Below the pieces are notes generated by a model that was not told the origin of the DNA, did not search any database, and saw only the letters and a program-made list of their open reading frames with translations. A DNA stretch of 64,000 nt, from NCBI GenBank assembly GCA_958295465.1, contig OY282353.1:3153001-3217000 (forward strand), written 5' to 3'. Below are positions 29,676-38,090 of the stretch, piece by piece. The position numbers and the translations under genes are program-made. How positions within the stretch are numbered: the first letter of the stretch is position 1; every line of letters begins with the position of its first letter. The stretch is from an uncultured Gammaproteobacteria bacterium. GTDB lineage: Bacteria; Pseudomonadota; Gammaproteobacteria; HK1.

Positions 29676-32179
29676 ACGACCGCTTCGAACGATACGCCCC
29701 TGCGGTTCGCCTCCGGGTTCCCGCGCCCGGCGCCGGAGAAGGCGCCGGCAGGAATGGAGAGCCGGGACGGGGACCAGGCGAACGAAACCTGCCCATGACG
29801 GCGGGCGCGCGTGAATGCATGCCCGGCGACGGAGCGAAGCCTGTGTGCTTCGCCGCGGGCCAGAGCCACGAGGCCGTGGTCATCGGAATGGGAGCCTTCT
29901 CTCCATTGGGGCGCAACTGCATCGAGATGAGGCAGGCCCTGCTCGAGAGCCGCGACTCCATCGCGAAGGTGACCCACTTCGACGCCTGCCGCTTCATCGG
30001 CGAGCTGGCCAGCAGCTTCGGCGACGACGTTCCGGTCGAGATCGATGCGCATGCGCGGTCGTGGATGGATCGCGCCACCCTCCTGACCGTCGAGGCGTAC
30101 CGCGAGGCGATCCGCCAGGCGGGGGTGGACGTGCGGGACCTCGATCCGGAACGGGTCGGGGTGTGCCTGGGCAGCTCCCACAGCGGCCTCGTGCGCACCG
30201 AGGAGCTGGCGCAGCACGTCCTGCGCAAGCAATGGGAGCGGATCCGCCCCCGGATCGTCGCGGCGACCCTGGTCTCCCACTGCACCTCGATCATCAAGCG
30301 CATGAGCGGCGCCCGGGGCCGTGTGATGACCATCTCCTCGGCCTGCGCCAGCTCCAACACCGCGGTGGGCATCGGCGCCGACCTGATCCGCAGGGGCGAG
30401 CTGGATCTGGTGGTCGCCGGCGGCTCGGACACGGTGTCCCTCTCGGTCATGGCGGGATTCAACGCCCTGCGGGTCATCTCCCGCGACAAGACCGCTCCGT
30501 TTTCCAACCCCGCCGGCCTCAATCTCGGGGAAGGCGCCGGAATCGTCGTGCTCAAGCGCGGGGATCTGGAGATGCCCGGATGCGGGCCACCGCTGGCCGC
30601 GGTCCTGGGCTACGGGCTCTCCGGCGATGCGTGGCATGCCACCGCGCCGGACCCCGAGGGCATCGGATGCGAGCAGGCGATGATCGCGGCGCTGGAAGAC
30701 GGCGGCCTGGCCGCCGCCGACGTCGACTACGTCAACGCACACGGCACCGGGACCGAAGCCAACGACGCGGCGGAATCCCGATCGTTGCGCCGGCTGTTCG
30801 GCGACACCACGCCCATCAGCTCCATCAAGTCCTTCATCGGCCACACGCTGGGGGCCAGCGGCGTGCTGGAGCTGGTCGCCTCCCTCCTGCTCGCCGGCGA
30901 CGGCGTGGTTCCGCATGGCCTGCGCATGGACGCGGTGCGCGAGGGATGCGCGCCGCTCGACTACGTGCGCAACGTCCCGCGCAAGGGCAGGCCGGGCGTC
31001 ATCATGGTCAACAACTTCGGCTTCGGCGGCAACAACAGCTCGCTGATCGTGCGAGCGGATCGGGATCGCGTTTCCCGGCGCCCACGTCCCGTCCGGCGCG
31101 ATGCGGTGGTGGTGACCGGGGCCGGCGTCATGAGCGCCGCGGGTGCGGGCGTCGCGCGGTTCCGCGCGGCCCTCGAAGCCGGCCATCCCCTGGCGCGCAA
31201 GGACCCGGAGAGCGGCATCGGCGCCGCGTACTGTCCGGGGTTGCGTTTCACCCATCCCGATCTCAAGCGGTTCGCCCGCACCGCACCGGCGACGCGCTAT
31301 GCCGTCGCCGCCCTCGGCGAAGCCCTCGGCGGGAACCGGGCGTTCTACGACCACGATCCTCGTTCCGGGCTCATCGCCGGGGTGGTCTTCGCCGCCCAGA
31401 AGCCGACGGAGAAGTACATGGAGAGCGTGCTCGCCGACCCCGCGCTCGCGAATGCGCACTACTTCCCGATGACCACGATGAACGCCACCGGCAGCGCGTG
31501 CTCGCTGGCGTTCGGGATCACGGGATACACGGCCACGCTTTGCGGCGCCGCGGCGGGTCTGGCCTACGCGGCGGATCTGGCCTGCAACGGCCGCCAGGAC
31601 CGGGTGGCCCTGGTGTCGGCGGACGAGCTGTCGCCGCGGCTGCTGAAGATCTACCGGTCCGCCGGCGTGGTACGGGGAGCGGACGACCGGCGTTGCGGCC
31701 GGGCCGGCGCGCTCGGGGAGTTCGCGGCGGCGCTGGCCCTGGAGCGGGCCACCGCCGCGCGGAACCGGGGCCTGCGCCCGGTCGCGCGCCTGGCCGGCTG
31801 GGCGCACTTCCAGGACCCCGTCGATCTCTCGGTGGCGCGCGACGGCAGCGGCCTTCGCCGGGCGATCGTCGCGGCCCAGCGCATGGCCGGGATCACCTCC
31901 GCGCAGGTCGGCCTCGTCAGCCTGCTCGATCGAGGGGTGGCGCCGACGCGCCGCGCCTGCCGCCATGCCCTGAAGGCGGTGTTCGGAGACGCGCCGCCGC
32001 CGATCGTCCGGCCTGACGAAGTGTTCGGCTTCGCCCCCTCCGGCGGCGCGGTGATGGCCGTGGCCACCGCGCTGGCAAGCCTGGAGCGCGACGAGGATTC
32101 ACCGCGCCACGTCCTGGCCGCCGGCTGCGACCTGATCGGGGACGGCTTCGCTTTCATCCTGGAGAGGAACACGCAGTGA
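29672..32179 (+). CDS. Fused double ketosynthase (KS plus degenerate KS)
   Basis: 835 residues from TTG 29672, supported by GGAGGA eight bases upstream and a TTGA overlap; ATG 29795 would remove an unconserved leader. Residues ~65-462 are a complete FabF-type ketosynthase: Cys225 in SSACASSN, His357 in NAHGTGTEAND, Lys386 and His391 in SIKSFIGHTLGASG. Residues ~478-835 are a second thiolase-fold unit that opens VVVTGAGVMSAAG and keeps a Cys in TGSACSLAFG, but lacks both His motifs (FGFAPSGGAV replaces IGHTLGASG). The second half therefore resembles a chain-length factor. KS and CLF are normally separate genes, so a natural fusion is unusual. Confidence 0.85.
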   Translation: MNDRFERYAPAVRLRVPAPGAGEGAGRNGEPGRGPGERNLPMTAGARECMPGDGAKPVCFAAGQSHEAVVIGMGAFSPLGRNCIEMRQALLESRDSIAKVTHFDACRFIGELASSFGDDVPVEIDAHARSWMDRATLLTVEAYREAIRQAGVDVRDLDPERVGVCLGSSHSGLVRTEELAQHVLRKQWERIRPRIVAATLVSHCTSIIKRMSGARGRVMTISSACASSNTAVGIGADLIRRGELDLVVAGGSDTVSLSVMAGFNALRVISRDKTAPFSNPAGLNLGEGAGIVVLKRGDLEMPGCGPPLAAVLGYGLSGDAWHATAPDPEGIGCEQAMIAALEDGGLAAADVDYVNAHGTGTEANDAAESRSLRRLFGDTTPISSIKSFIGHTLGASGVLELVASLLLAGDGVVPHGLRMDAVREGCAPLDYVRNVPRKGRPGVIMVNNFGFGGNNSSLIVRADRDRVSRRPRPVRRDAVVVTGAGVMSAAGAGVARFRAALEAGHPLARKDPESGIGAAYCPGLRFTHPDLKRFARTAPATRYAVAALGEALGGNRAFYDHDPRSGLIAGVVFAAQKPTEKYMESVLADPALANAHYFPMTTMNATGSACSLAFGITGYTATLCGAAAGLAYAADLACNGRQDRVALVSADELSPRLLKIYRSAGVVRGADDRRCGRAGALGEFAAALALERATAARNRGLRPVARLAGWAHFQDPVDLSVARDGSGLRRAIVAAQRMAGITSAQVGLVSLLDRGVAPTRRACRHALKAVFGDAPPPIVRPDEVFGFAPSGGAVMAVATALASLERDEDSPRHVLAAGCDLIGDGFAFILERNTQ

Positions 32180-32652
32180 ACGATCGCACCACTTCGCACG
32201 ACTGCGCCGCGCCTTCCGCGGCGGTCATCACCTGCCGGGTCATCTTCGGTGACACCGACGCCGCCGGCAACGTCTACCACCCCCGCTACCTGGAGATGGC
32301 GGAGCGGGGCCGCAACGAGCTCATGCGGGCGGTGGGCCTCGATCTGCGCCGGATGTTCGAACACCGCCGTCTCGGACTCGCGCTGCGGTCGGCGCACATG
32401 AAATTCCACGTGCCCGCGCTGTTCGACGACTGCCTCACCATCCGCACCGCGGTCGAGAGGCTCGGCGCCGCCAGCTCGATGTGGGTCAGCCGAATCCGCC
32501 GCGGGGGGACCCTGGTCTGCACCGTGCGGGCCGAGCTCGTATGCCTGGATCGGTTCAGCGGCCAACCGATCCTCTATCCCGACGACGTCCGGGGCATCTT
32601 CGAACGGGTCCGCGCGGACGCACCGGGGTGCGGGCAGGAGATCGTCCCATGA
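32176..32652 (+). CDS. Hot-dog acyl-CoA/ACP thioesterase (YbgC/4HBT type)
   Basis: 158 residues from GTG 32176, overlapping the previous stop by four bases. The 4-hydroxybenzoyl-CoA thioesterase motif is clear: FGDTDAAGNVYHPRYLEMAE, with the catalytic Asp in DTDAAGNV, followed by the central helix and the strand FHVPALFDDCLTIRTAVERL. It probably releases the acyl product or edits misprimed carriers in this pathway. No export signal. Confidence 0.85.
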   Translation: MNDRTTSHDCAAPSAAVITCRVIFGDTDAAGNVYHPRYLEMAERGRNELMRAVGLDLRRMFEHRRLGLALRSAHMKFHVPALFDDCLTIRTAVERLGAASSMWVSRIRRGGTLVCTVRAELVCLDRFSGQPILYPDDVRGIFERVRADAPGCGQEIVP

Positions 32653-33395
32653 GGCTGCTCGAAGGCAAATCGGCAATCGTCACCGGCGCCTCGCGCGGGA
32701 TCGGCCGCTACATCGCCCTGGAGTACGCGAAGCAGGGGGCGTCCCTGGTGCTCAACGCCTCCCGCGCCTCCGATGCGCTGTCCGGGACCGCGGCGGAGGT
32801 CCGGGGGCTGGGCGCAGGCTGCGTCACCGTGCCCGGCTCGGTCACCGAGGCGGCGACCGCCAGGGCCCTGGTGGAGAAGGCGGTGGCGACGTTCGGAAAG
32901 CTGGACGTCCTGATCAACAACGCCGGGATCGTTCGCGACAAGCCGCTGATCATGATGGCCGAGAGGGAGTTCGACGAGGTGCTCGCCGTCAACCTGCGCG
33001 GCGTCTACCAGTGTTCGCGCGAAGCGGTCCGGGAGATGGTGAAGCAGCGTAGCGGCCGGATCATCTCCATCAGCTCCGTCGCCGCCCTGGCCGGACGGCC
33101 GGGGCAATGCAACTACGCCGCGGCGAAGGCCGGGATCGTGGGCTTCACGAAATCGCTCGCCCGCGAGGCGGGCAAGTTCAACGTGCTCGCCAATGCGTTG
33201 CTCGTCGGCGTGATCGACACCGAAATGTCCAGGCGCATGCCGCCGGCCGCGAAGCAGGAGCTCCGGCGGGCCATCCCGCTCCAGCGGGTGGGACGGCCGG
33301 AGGAGGTGGCCGGCCCCTGTGTCTTCCTGGGCTCCGATCTCTCGACCTTCGTCACCGGTACCACCATCAACATCAGTGGAGGGAGTTACGTCTGA
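32649..33395 (+). CDS. 3-oxoacyl-ACP reductase (FabG-type SDR), second copy
   Basis: 248 residues from ATG 32649 (ATGA overlap with the thioesterase). Complete motifs: AIVTGASRGIGRYIALEY, VLINNAGIVRDKPL, SISSVAALAGRPGQCNYAAAKAGIVGF (Ser, Tyr and Lys of the active site), and a C-terminal TGTTINISGGSYV. It is closer to canonical FabG than the first copy and is probably the main reductase, with two reductases suggesting distinct substrates or chain lengths. Confidence 0.93.
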   Translation: MRLLEGKSAIVTGASRGIGRYIALEYAKQGASLVLNASRASDALSGTAAEVRGLGAGCVTVPGSVTEAATARALVEKAVATFGKLDVLINNAGIVRDKPLIMMAEREFDEVLAVNLRGVYQCSREAVREMVKQRSGRIISISSVAALAGRPGQCNYAAAKAGIVGFTKSLAREAGKFNVLANALLVGVIDTEMSRRMPPAAKQELRRAIPLQRVGRPEEVAGPCVFLGSDLSTFVTGTTINISGGSYV

Positions 33396-33697
33396 TGATC
33401 AATACGCTTGTGGAAGCGCGCGCCTACGCCGGGCGGCGCAAGGAACTCACACACCGTCTCAAGAAGACCCTGGTCGAGCGCCTCGACCTCGACCGGCAGA
33501 TCGACGAGATCCCGGACGATTGCCTGCTCTTCGGGGTGGGGCTGGGTCTCGACTCCGTGGATGCGCTCGAGATCGTGGTCGCCGTCGAAGGCGAGTTCGG
33601 TATCCGCGTCGAGGACGGCGACATGCAGGAGATCCGTTCCGTCAACTCGATCGTGGACTTGATCCTGTCCCGTCAAACCCGAGAGGAGAACGTGTGA
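33395..33697 (+). CDS. Acyl carrier protein, second copy
   Basis: 100 residues; ATG 33395 overlaps the preceding TGA (TGATG). Carrier fold with phosphopantetheine site Ser in GLGLDSVDALEIVVAVEGEF. An N-terminal basic extension (RAYAGRRKELTHRLKKT) precedes the first helix. Its stop overlaps the next start. Paired carriers are common in clusters that both extend and transfer chains. Confidence 0.9.
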   Translation: MINTLVEARAYAGRRKELTHRLKKTLVERLDLDRQIDEIPDDCLLFGVGLGLDSVDALEIVVAVEGEFGIRVEDGDMQEIRSVNSIVDLILSRQTREENV

Positions 33698-34686
33698 TGA
33701 CCGACTATCGACGCCTGCGCAGCGATGCGGGGCTGGCCGATCTGCAGGAATGGACCCGTTTCGATCTGTCGGGTCCGGAAGCATGCGACGCGCTGGATGA
33801 CGTCGTCGGCTGCAACGTCCGGGATCTCTTCGAAGGGCGGGCCGCGAACACCCTGATCCCGTCGCCGGCCGGAGGGGTGGACGCCATCGTCTGGGTGATC
33901 GCCCTCGAAGACGGCTTCCGGATCGTCGGCGAGCCCGCCGACCGGGAGGCTGTCCGGTTCGCCCTCGAGGAGAGCGCCTCCGGCCGCGACGCCATGCTGC
34001 GGGACATCCGCGACGAGACGTTCGCCCTCGCCCTGATCGGGCCGGAGGCCGAGAAGGTCGCCTGGAAGGCGTTCGGGGACGACGTCCACTCCATCGCATT
34101 TCTCAACGTGCTGCCGCTCGGCGACCCCGCGGTCCTGGCCGCGCGGATCGGGTACTTCGGGGAGTACGAGCTGCACCTGTTCGGCGCGGCCGCCCGCAAG
34201 CAGGCGGTGATCGACGCACTCAAGCAGGCCGGAGGCGGCGACGCGCTGATGGTGGGGGAGGACGCGTTCCCGGTCATGATGGCCGAGATGGGCACCGTGA
34301 GCCGGAAACGGGACATCCCGCCGGAGGTCTCCGTCTTCGAGGCCGGACTGCACTGGATGATCGATTTCCGCAAGGAGAACCTGCGCTCGGCCGGGGTGCT
34401 GGAGCGCAGGAAGCACGCGATCGATCGCAAGTGCGTACTGATGATCATCGACGGAGACGCCGCGGATCTGCGGGGGCAACCGGTCTTCATCGAAGACTGC
34501 GACATCGGGCGCATCCAGTCCGCCTTCCACTCGGAGACCCTCGACCGCTGCGTCGCTCTCGCCTACCTCGCCGAGGATCTGGGAATGCCCGGCCTGTCCT
34601 GTGCGGTGGGCGCGGACCGGCGGGCCGGCAGGACCGTGTCCGCCCCGGCGTTCCTCGGCCGCTCCATCACCGACAACCTCGGCTGA
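33697..34686 (+). CDS. GcvT-like folate-binding protein
   Basis: 329 residues from ATG 33697, overlapping the ACP stop. It has the aminomethyltransferase/YgfZ fold: an N-terminal LSGPEACDALDDVVGCNVRD, a middle ALIGPEAEKVAW, RIGYFGEYELHLF (compare GYTGEDGYEI), then MVGEDAFPVMMAEMG, FEAGLHWMIDFRKENLRSAG and the C-terminal barrel with GQPVFIEDCDIGRIQSAFHS. Members transfer one-carbon groups to or from tetrahydrofolate. A role in a lipid/polyketide operon is unexpected: it could methylate or demethylate the product or its headgroup. The family is secure, the reaction is not. Confidence 0.75.
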   Translation: MTDYRRLRSDAGLADLQEWTRFDLSGPEACDALDDVVGCNVRDLFEGRAANTLIPSPAGGVDAIVWVIALEDGFRIVGEPADREAVRFALEESASGRDAMLRDIRDETFALALIGPEAEKVAWKAFGDDVHSIAFLNVLPLGDPAVLAARIGYFGEYELHLFGAAARKQAVIDALKQAGGGDALMVGEDAFPVMMAEMGTVSRKRDIPPEVSVFEAGLHWMIDFRKENLRSAGVLERRKHAIDRKCVLMIIDGDAADLRGQPVFIEDCDIGRIQSAFHSETLDRCVALAYLAEDLGMPGLSCAVGADRRAGRTVSAPAFLGRSITDNLG

Positions 34687-34696
34687 AGGGATCGTC

Positions 34697-36001
34697 ATGG
34701 ACACCCGGACGGCGGATGCGGTTGCGAGGAGGGTCGCGTCGGTCAGGCTGATGCTGGCCAGTCTCGTCGTGATGGTGGTGGCGATCGTCGCACTGTACTT
34801 CACGCCCCTGGCGGTTGCGCCGCTCGTCGCCGCCTCCCTCTACGCCGGTCTGTGGGCGTACGAGCGGCGGCTCGGGGCGGCCTCTCCGGTCACTCTGGTC
34901 ATGACCGTGCTCTACCTGTTCTTCGCGTTCGCCTTCCACCGGGGCGGCGACCCGTCCTGGATGGTCTGGTTCTCCCCGACGGTCCATTGGACCCTGGCGG
35001 CGCTGATCTTCGTGTTGCTGGCGGCGGGTCGGCCGTTCACCGCCATCCACGTGGGAGAGGCCGGTTTCATGCCGCTGCACCGCATGACCTCCCTGGTATG
35101 GGGAGGGTTGCATCTCGCGGCCGGCCTCGCCGCGCTGACCCTGATCCCGGGCCCGGGATTCCTCTACGTTCCGTTGGGCCTGATGGCGCTGGGGGCGTTC
35201 GCCACGATATGGCTGAACTTCGTCTCGATGGGGCCGGGATACGGGCGTCCTTCCCGGTTCGAGTTCGAAGGCTACTCCTTCCGCGAGGCGGTGAGCCGGG
35301 AGGACCGGGAAGCCTTCTACAACGTCATCGCCGAGGCATACAGGGCCGACCTGCAGAGCGCGCTCGGCCCGCGCCGGAAGATCGATGCCGCGGCGATCGT
35401 CCGCGAGCACCGGGCTTCCAACCACAAGCGGCAAGGCGAGCTCCTGCCGTTTCTCGCGTTTTCCGGCGGCCGGCCCGTGGGGGGGATCTGTCTCTTCCTC
35501 GACCACAAGCGGCGTGGCCTGCCCATCGAGGGTGAAGCGCAGCTCGATCTGGACCCGTGGCGCCGCGCGGGGACGGTGGCGGAGGTCGGCCGACTCGGTG
35601 TGCTCCGGCGCTACCGCATCAGCCCGTCGCTTCTGAGGGGGCTCTTCAAATGCGTGGTCGAGGCGGCGGCCGAGAGGCGCGTCCACTTCGTCTTCAACGA
35701 TTCCTTCGAGTTCCAGGCCGCGATGTACGAAAAGATCGGCTTCAGGGCGCTTCACGACAAGCGGTACGTGTCGAAGGCCGATCACTCGACGGGATACGGG
35801 CTCGAGGTCCTGCCGATGATGATGGATCTGGCTGCCATGGTGCGCGCGGACAGTCCGCGCGGCACCGCCGCCGACGTGCACGGCGTCCTGGCCCCCTACG
35901 TGATGGAGCGCTTCTTCAAGCACCTCGTCATCCGGGAGATGGTGGACGCCTTCCTTTGTCCGAAACGCAATCCGGAGGAGATCGAGAATGCGAAAGCCTG
36001 A
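34697..36001 (+). CDS. Membrane protein with C-terminal GNAT/FeeM-like acyltransferase domain
   Basis: 434 residues from ATG 34697. The first ~180 residues form about six transmembrane segments (for example LMLASLVVMVVAIVALYF and VTLVMTVLYLFFAFAF). From about 190 a soluble domain follows: YSFREAVSREDREAFYNVIA, a hydrophobic strand, then VAEVGRLGVLRRYRISPSLL and VHFVFNDSFEFQAAMYEKIG, the layout of GNAT-fold N-acyl amino acid synthases such as FeeM and PEP-CTERM-associated acyltransferases. FeeM uses long-chain acyl-ACP to acylate an amino acid, which suits the two carriers in this operon. The last 14 bases overlap the next gene. Confidence 0.65.
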   Translation: MDTRTADAVARRVASVRLMLASLVVMVVAIVALYFTPLAVAPLVAASLYAGLWAYERRLGAASPVTLVMTVLYLFFAFAFHRGGDPSWMVWFSPTVHWTLAALIFVLLAAGRPFTAIHVGEAGFMPLHRMTSLVWGGLHLAAGLAALTLIPGPGFLYVPLGLMALGAFATIWLNFVSMGPGYGRPSRFEFEGYSFREAVSREDREAFYNVIAEAYRADLQSALGPRRKIDAAAIVREHRASNHKRQGELLPFLAFSGGRPVGGICLFLDHKRRGLPIEGEAQLDLDPWRRAGTVAEVGRLGVLRRYRISPSLLRGLFKCVVEAAAERRVHFVFNDSFEFQAAMYEKIGFRALHDKRYVSKADHSTGYGLEVLPMMMDLAAMVRADSPRGTAADVHGVLAPYVMERFFKHLVIREMVDAFLCPKRNPEEIENAKA

Positions 36002-36824
36002 AGGCCGCACGATCGGCCGCACCCTTCTCGGGACCTGGCTGGCGGCGGGCGTGGCGGCGGCGGGATATGGCCTCCTGGCGTCCGGCTGCACCCCCGTGAC
36101 GCCGGTGGTCGAGCCAATCGTCCCGGCCGGGGAGATCGACGGCCTGGAGAAGGCCGAGCAGGCCTGGCGAGCCGAGACCATCACCGAGCACGAGGCGCTC
36201 TGGAACGAGGAGTCCGGCCCGGACGGCGATCCTTTCTCGGCCGGACTGGCGGCCTTCAACCTGGCGTCCGCGACCCGGGATCCGGTGTGGTCCAACGCGG
36301 CCATCGACGCCTTCGACAAGGTGCTCGAGAACGATCCGGGCTTCGCGCTTGCCCGTGCGTGGCGGGGCTCCGCCCATGCGCTGATGGCCCGCGACTATCC
36401 GGTCAAGGGGCTGTGGCAGATCATTCCGGGCCCCGGCTTCGTCCGGCTCTACCACGTGAAGGCGGCCTTCTCCGATCTGGACTCGGCGGTGGGCGCCGCG
36501 CCGGACGATCCGGTCATCCGGCTCATCCGCGGATCCACCTATCTTGCGATGCCGCCGGTGTTCGGCGGCGGCGACGAGGGCCTCGCGGACTTCGACAGGC
36601 TGCGCGCCTGGACCCGCGATCCGGACAGCAATCCCGAACATGCGGAGGTCCTGCGTTCCCGGAGCTGGCGTGAGAAGTACCACCTCTCGCGGGCCCGTGC
36701 GATGGAGGAGATCGGAGAGGACGAAGACGCGCTCCGATCCTGGAAACGACTTTCCGAAACAACGGACAACCCCACCCTCCAGGAGCTGGCGAAATGGCAC
36801 CGGATCTCGCTCGGCGCGTCGTGA
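35988..36824 (+). CDS. Exported lipoprotein with TPR-like repeats
   Basis: 278 residues from ATG 35988, inside the end of the previous gene. The signal sequence (residues ~10-33) ends LLASGC, a lipobox, so the protein should be anchored in the envelope. Helical repeats follow (FDKVLENDPGFALARAWRGS, SDLDSAVGAAPDDPVIRLI, AMEEIGEDEDALRSWKRLSE), typical of TPR scaffolds. It overlaps the next ketosynthase by 31 bases. Probably part of the product-export machinery. A second TPR-type periplasmic protein is encoded at 39871. Confidence 0.7.
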   Translation: MRKPEGRTIGRTLLGTWLAAGVAAAGYGLLASGCTPVTPVVEPIVPAGEIDGLEKAEQAWRAETITEHEALWNEESGPDGDPFSAGLAAFNLASATRDPVWSNAAIDAFDKVLENDPGFALARAWRGSAHALMARDYPVKGLWQIIPGPGFVRLYHVKAAFSDLDSAVGAAPDDPVIRLIRGSTYLAMPPVFGGGDEGLADFDRLRAWTRDPDSNPEHAEVLRSRSWREKYHLSRARAMEEIGEDEDALRSWKRLSETTDNPTLQELAKWHRISLGAS

Positions 36825-37978
36825 TCACCGGCGCCGGCGTCATCGGATCGTTCGGGATCGGCGCCGGGGCGCTGTGGGACTCCATCGGCGCCGGCAAGAC
36901 GAAGTTCGCCCCGTGCACGCGCTACCCCGCCACGCTTCCCTGCGCCGAGGCGGTGAAGCCGGATCTGCGGCGCATGCTGCAATCGGGCCGGAATTCGAGG
37001 ATGTCGCTGGTGTCGCAGTTCGCGATCGCGGCGGTGCACCTGGCGCTGAAACAGGCCGACCTTCCCCTCGGCAAGGGGGCGCCCGACCGGGCCGTCGGCA
37101 TCGTCTACGGCACCTCGCACGGTCCCGGCGCCACCACCCAGGAGATCTACGACGACCTGATCGACCACGGCCCCGCCGCGGTGAAGCCTCGGGCCTTCCA
37201 GGAATCCGTCTTCAACGCCCCCGCCAGCCTGGCAAGCATCCAGTTCGGGCTGAAGGGACCGATCCAGGTCCTGGCCGCCAGCGTCTGCGGTCCGACGGTG
37301 CTCTACCAGGCACAGATGCTGCTCGCGCAGCCCGGCGTCGATGCGGTGATCGCGCTCTGCGCCGACGAGCTGTGCGGGGCCGTGCAGTCCGCCTTGCGGG
37401 TGGTGAGATGGCACCGGCCGGCCGGCGCGGTGGATGGGCGGTCGCCGTCCCGCCCCGCACGGGGGGCGGTCGCGTCGGAGGGCGCAGCGGCGCTGATCCT
37501 CGAGCGCGGAGACGATGCCGTGGCCCGGGGTGCGCTCACCCTGGCCGAGATGGCCGGCGCCGCCTCGACCAACGACGCCTGGAAGCTGGTCCGGCCGGCG
37601 CAGGACGGCCGCGGACTGATCGCCGCGATGCACGGGTGTCTCGCCGATGCCGAGGCGTCTCCGGGCGACGTGGACATGATCCTCTCGTCCACCGCCAACA
37701 CCGAGGTCGACGATCGCCTGGAGGCCGCGGCCTTCCGATCGGTCTTCGGGGACGCCACGCCGCCGGTGGCGTCCACCAAGGGCGACATCGGGCATGCGAT
37801 GGGGGCCGCGGCGATGTTCGACGTCGCACTGGCGGTGGAGATGCTCCGCCGGGGCCGGGTTCCCGTTTCCCTGGACGCGGCCGGGACCCCCGCCGGCGAC
37901 GTCGGATCGATCCTGTGCACCGGCATCGGCCTGAACGGGATGTTCGGCGCTATTCTGATCAGGAGGGCAGCATGGTGA
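36794..37978 (+). CDS. Ketosynthase-like chain-length-factor homologue
   Basis: 394 residues from ATG 36794. Thiolase fold opening RVVITGAGVIGSFGIGAG. The nucleophile region is AASVCGPTVLYQAQML, so a Cys is present. The first His motif is replaced (SSTANTEVDDRLE for NAHGTGTEAND), while the second is kept (KGDIGHAMGAAAM). With an incomplete Cys-His-His triad it is more likely a chain-length factor or partner subunit for the complete ketosynthase that follows than an independent condensing enzyme. Confidence 0.8.
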   Translation: MAPDLARRVVITGAGVIGSFGIGAGALWDSIGAGKTKFAPCTRYPATLPCAEAVKPDLRRMLQSGRNSRMSLVSQFAIAAVHLALKQADLPLGKGAPDRAVGIVYGTSHGPGATTQEIYDDLIDHGPAAVKPRAFQESVFNAPASLASIQFGLKGPIQVLAASVCGPTVLYQAQMLLAQPGVDAVIALCADELCGAVQSALRVVRWHRPAGAVDGRSPSRPARGAVASEGAAALILERGDDAVARGALTLAEMAGAASTNDAWKLVRPAQDGRGLIAAMHGCLADAEASPGDVDMILSSTANTEVDDRLEAAAFRSVFGDATPPVASTKGDIGHAMGAAAMFDVALAVEMLRRGRVPVSLDAAGTPAGDVGSILCTGIGLNGMFGAILIRRAAW

Positions 37979-38090
37979 AGACGGTGCCGGCATTCCCCGG
38001 GGCAGGGCGCTTCATGAGCGCGCCGGCTCCATGTGCGCTACGCCGCGCGGTACGGACGGCCGCGGCGGCCGGTTCAAGGGAGGATTGCCG

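Noticed and set aside
29393..31966. Minus-strand frame of 857 codons
   Set aside because: Antisense to the first FabG and the double ketosynthase; composition is Arg/Ala/Gly-rich shadow sequence.
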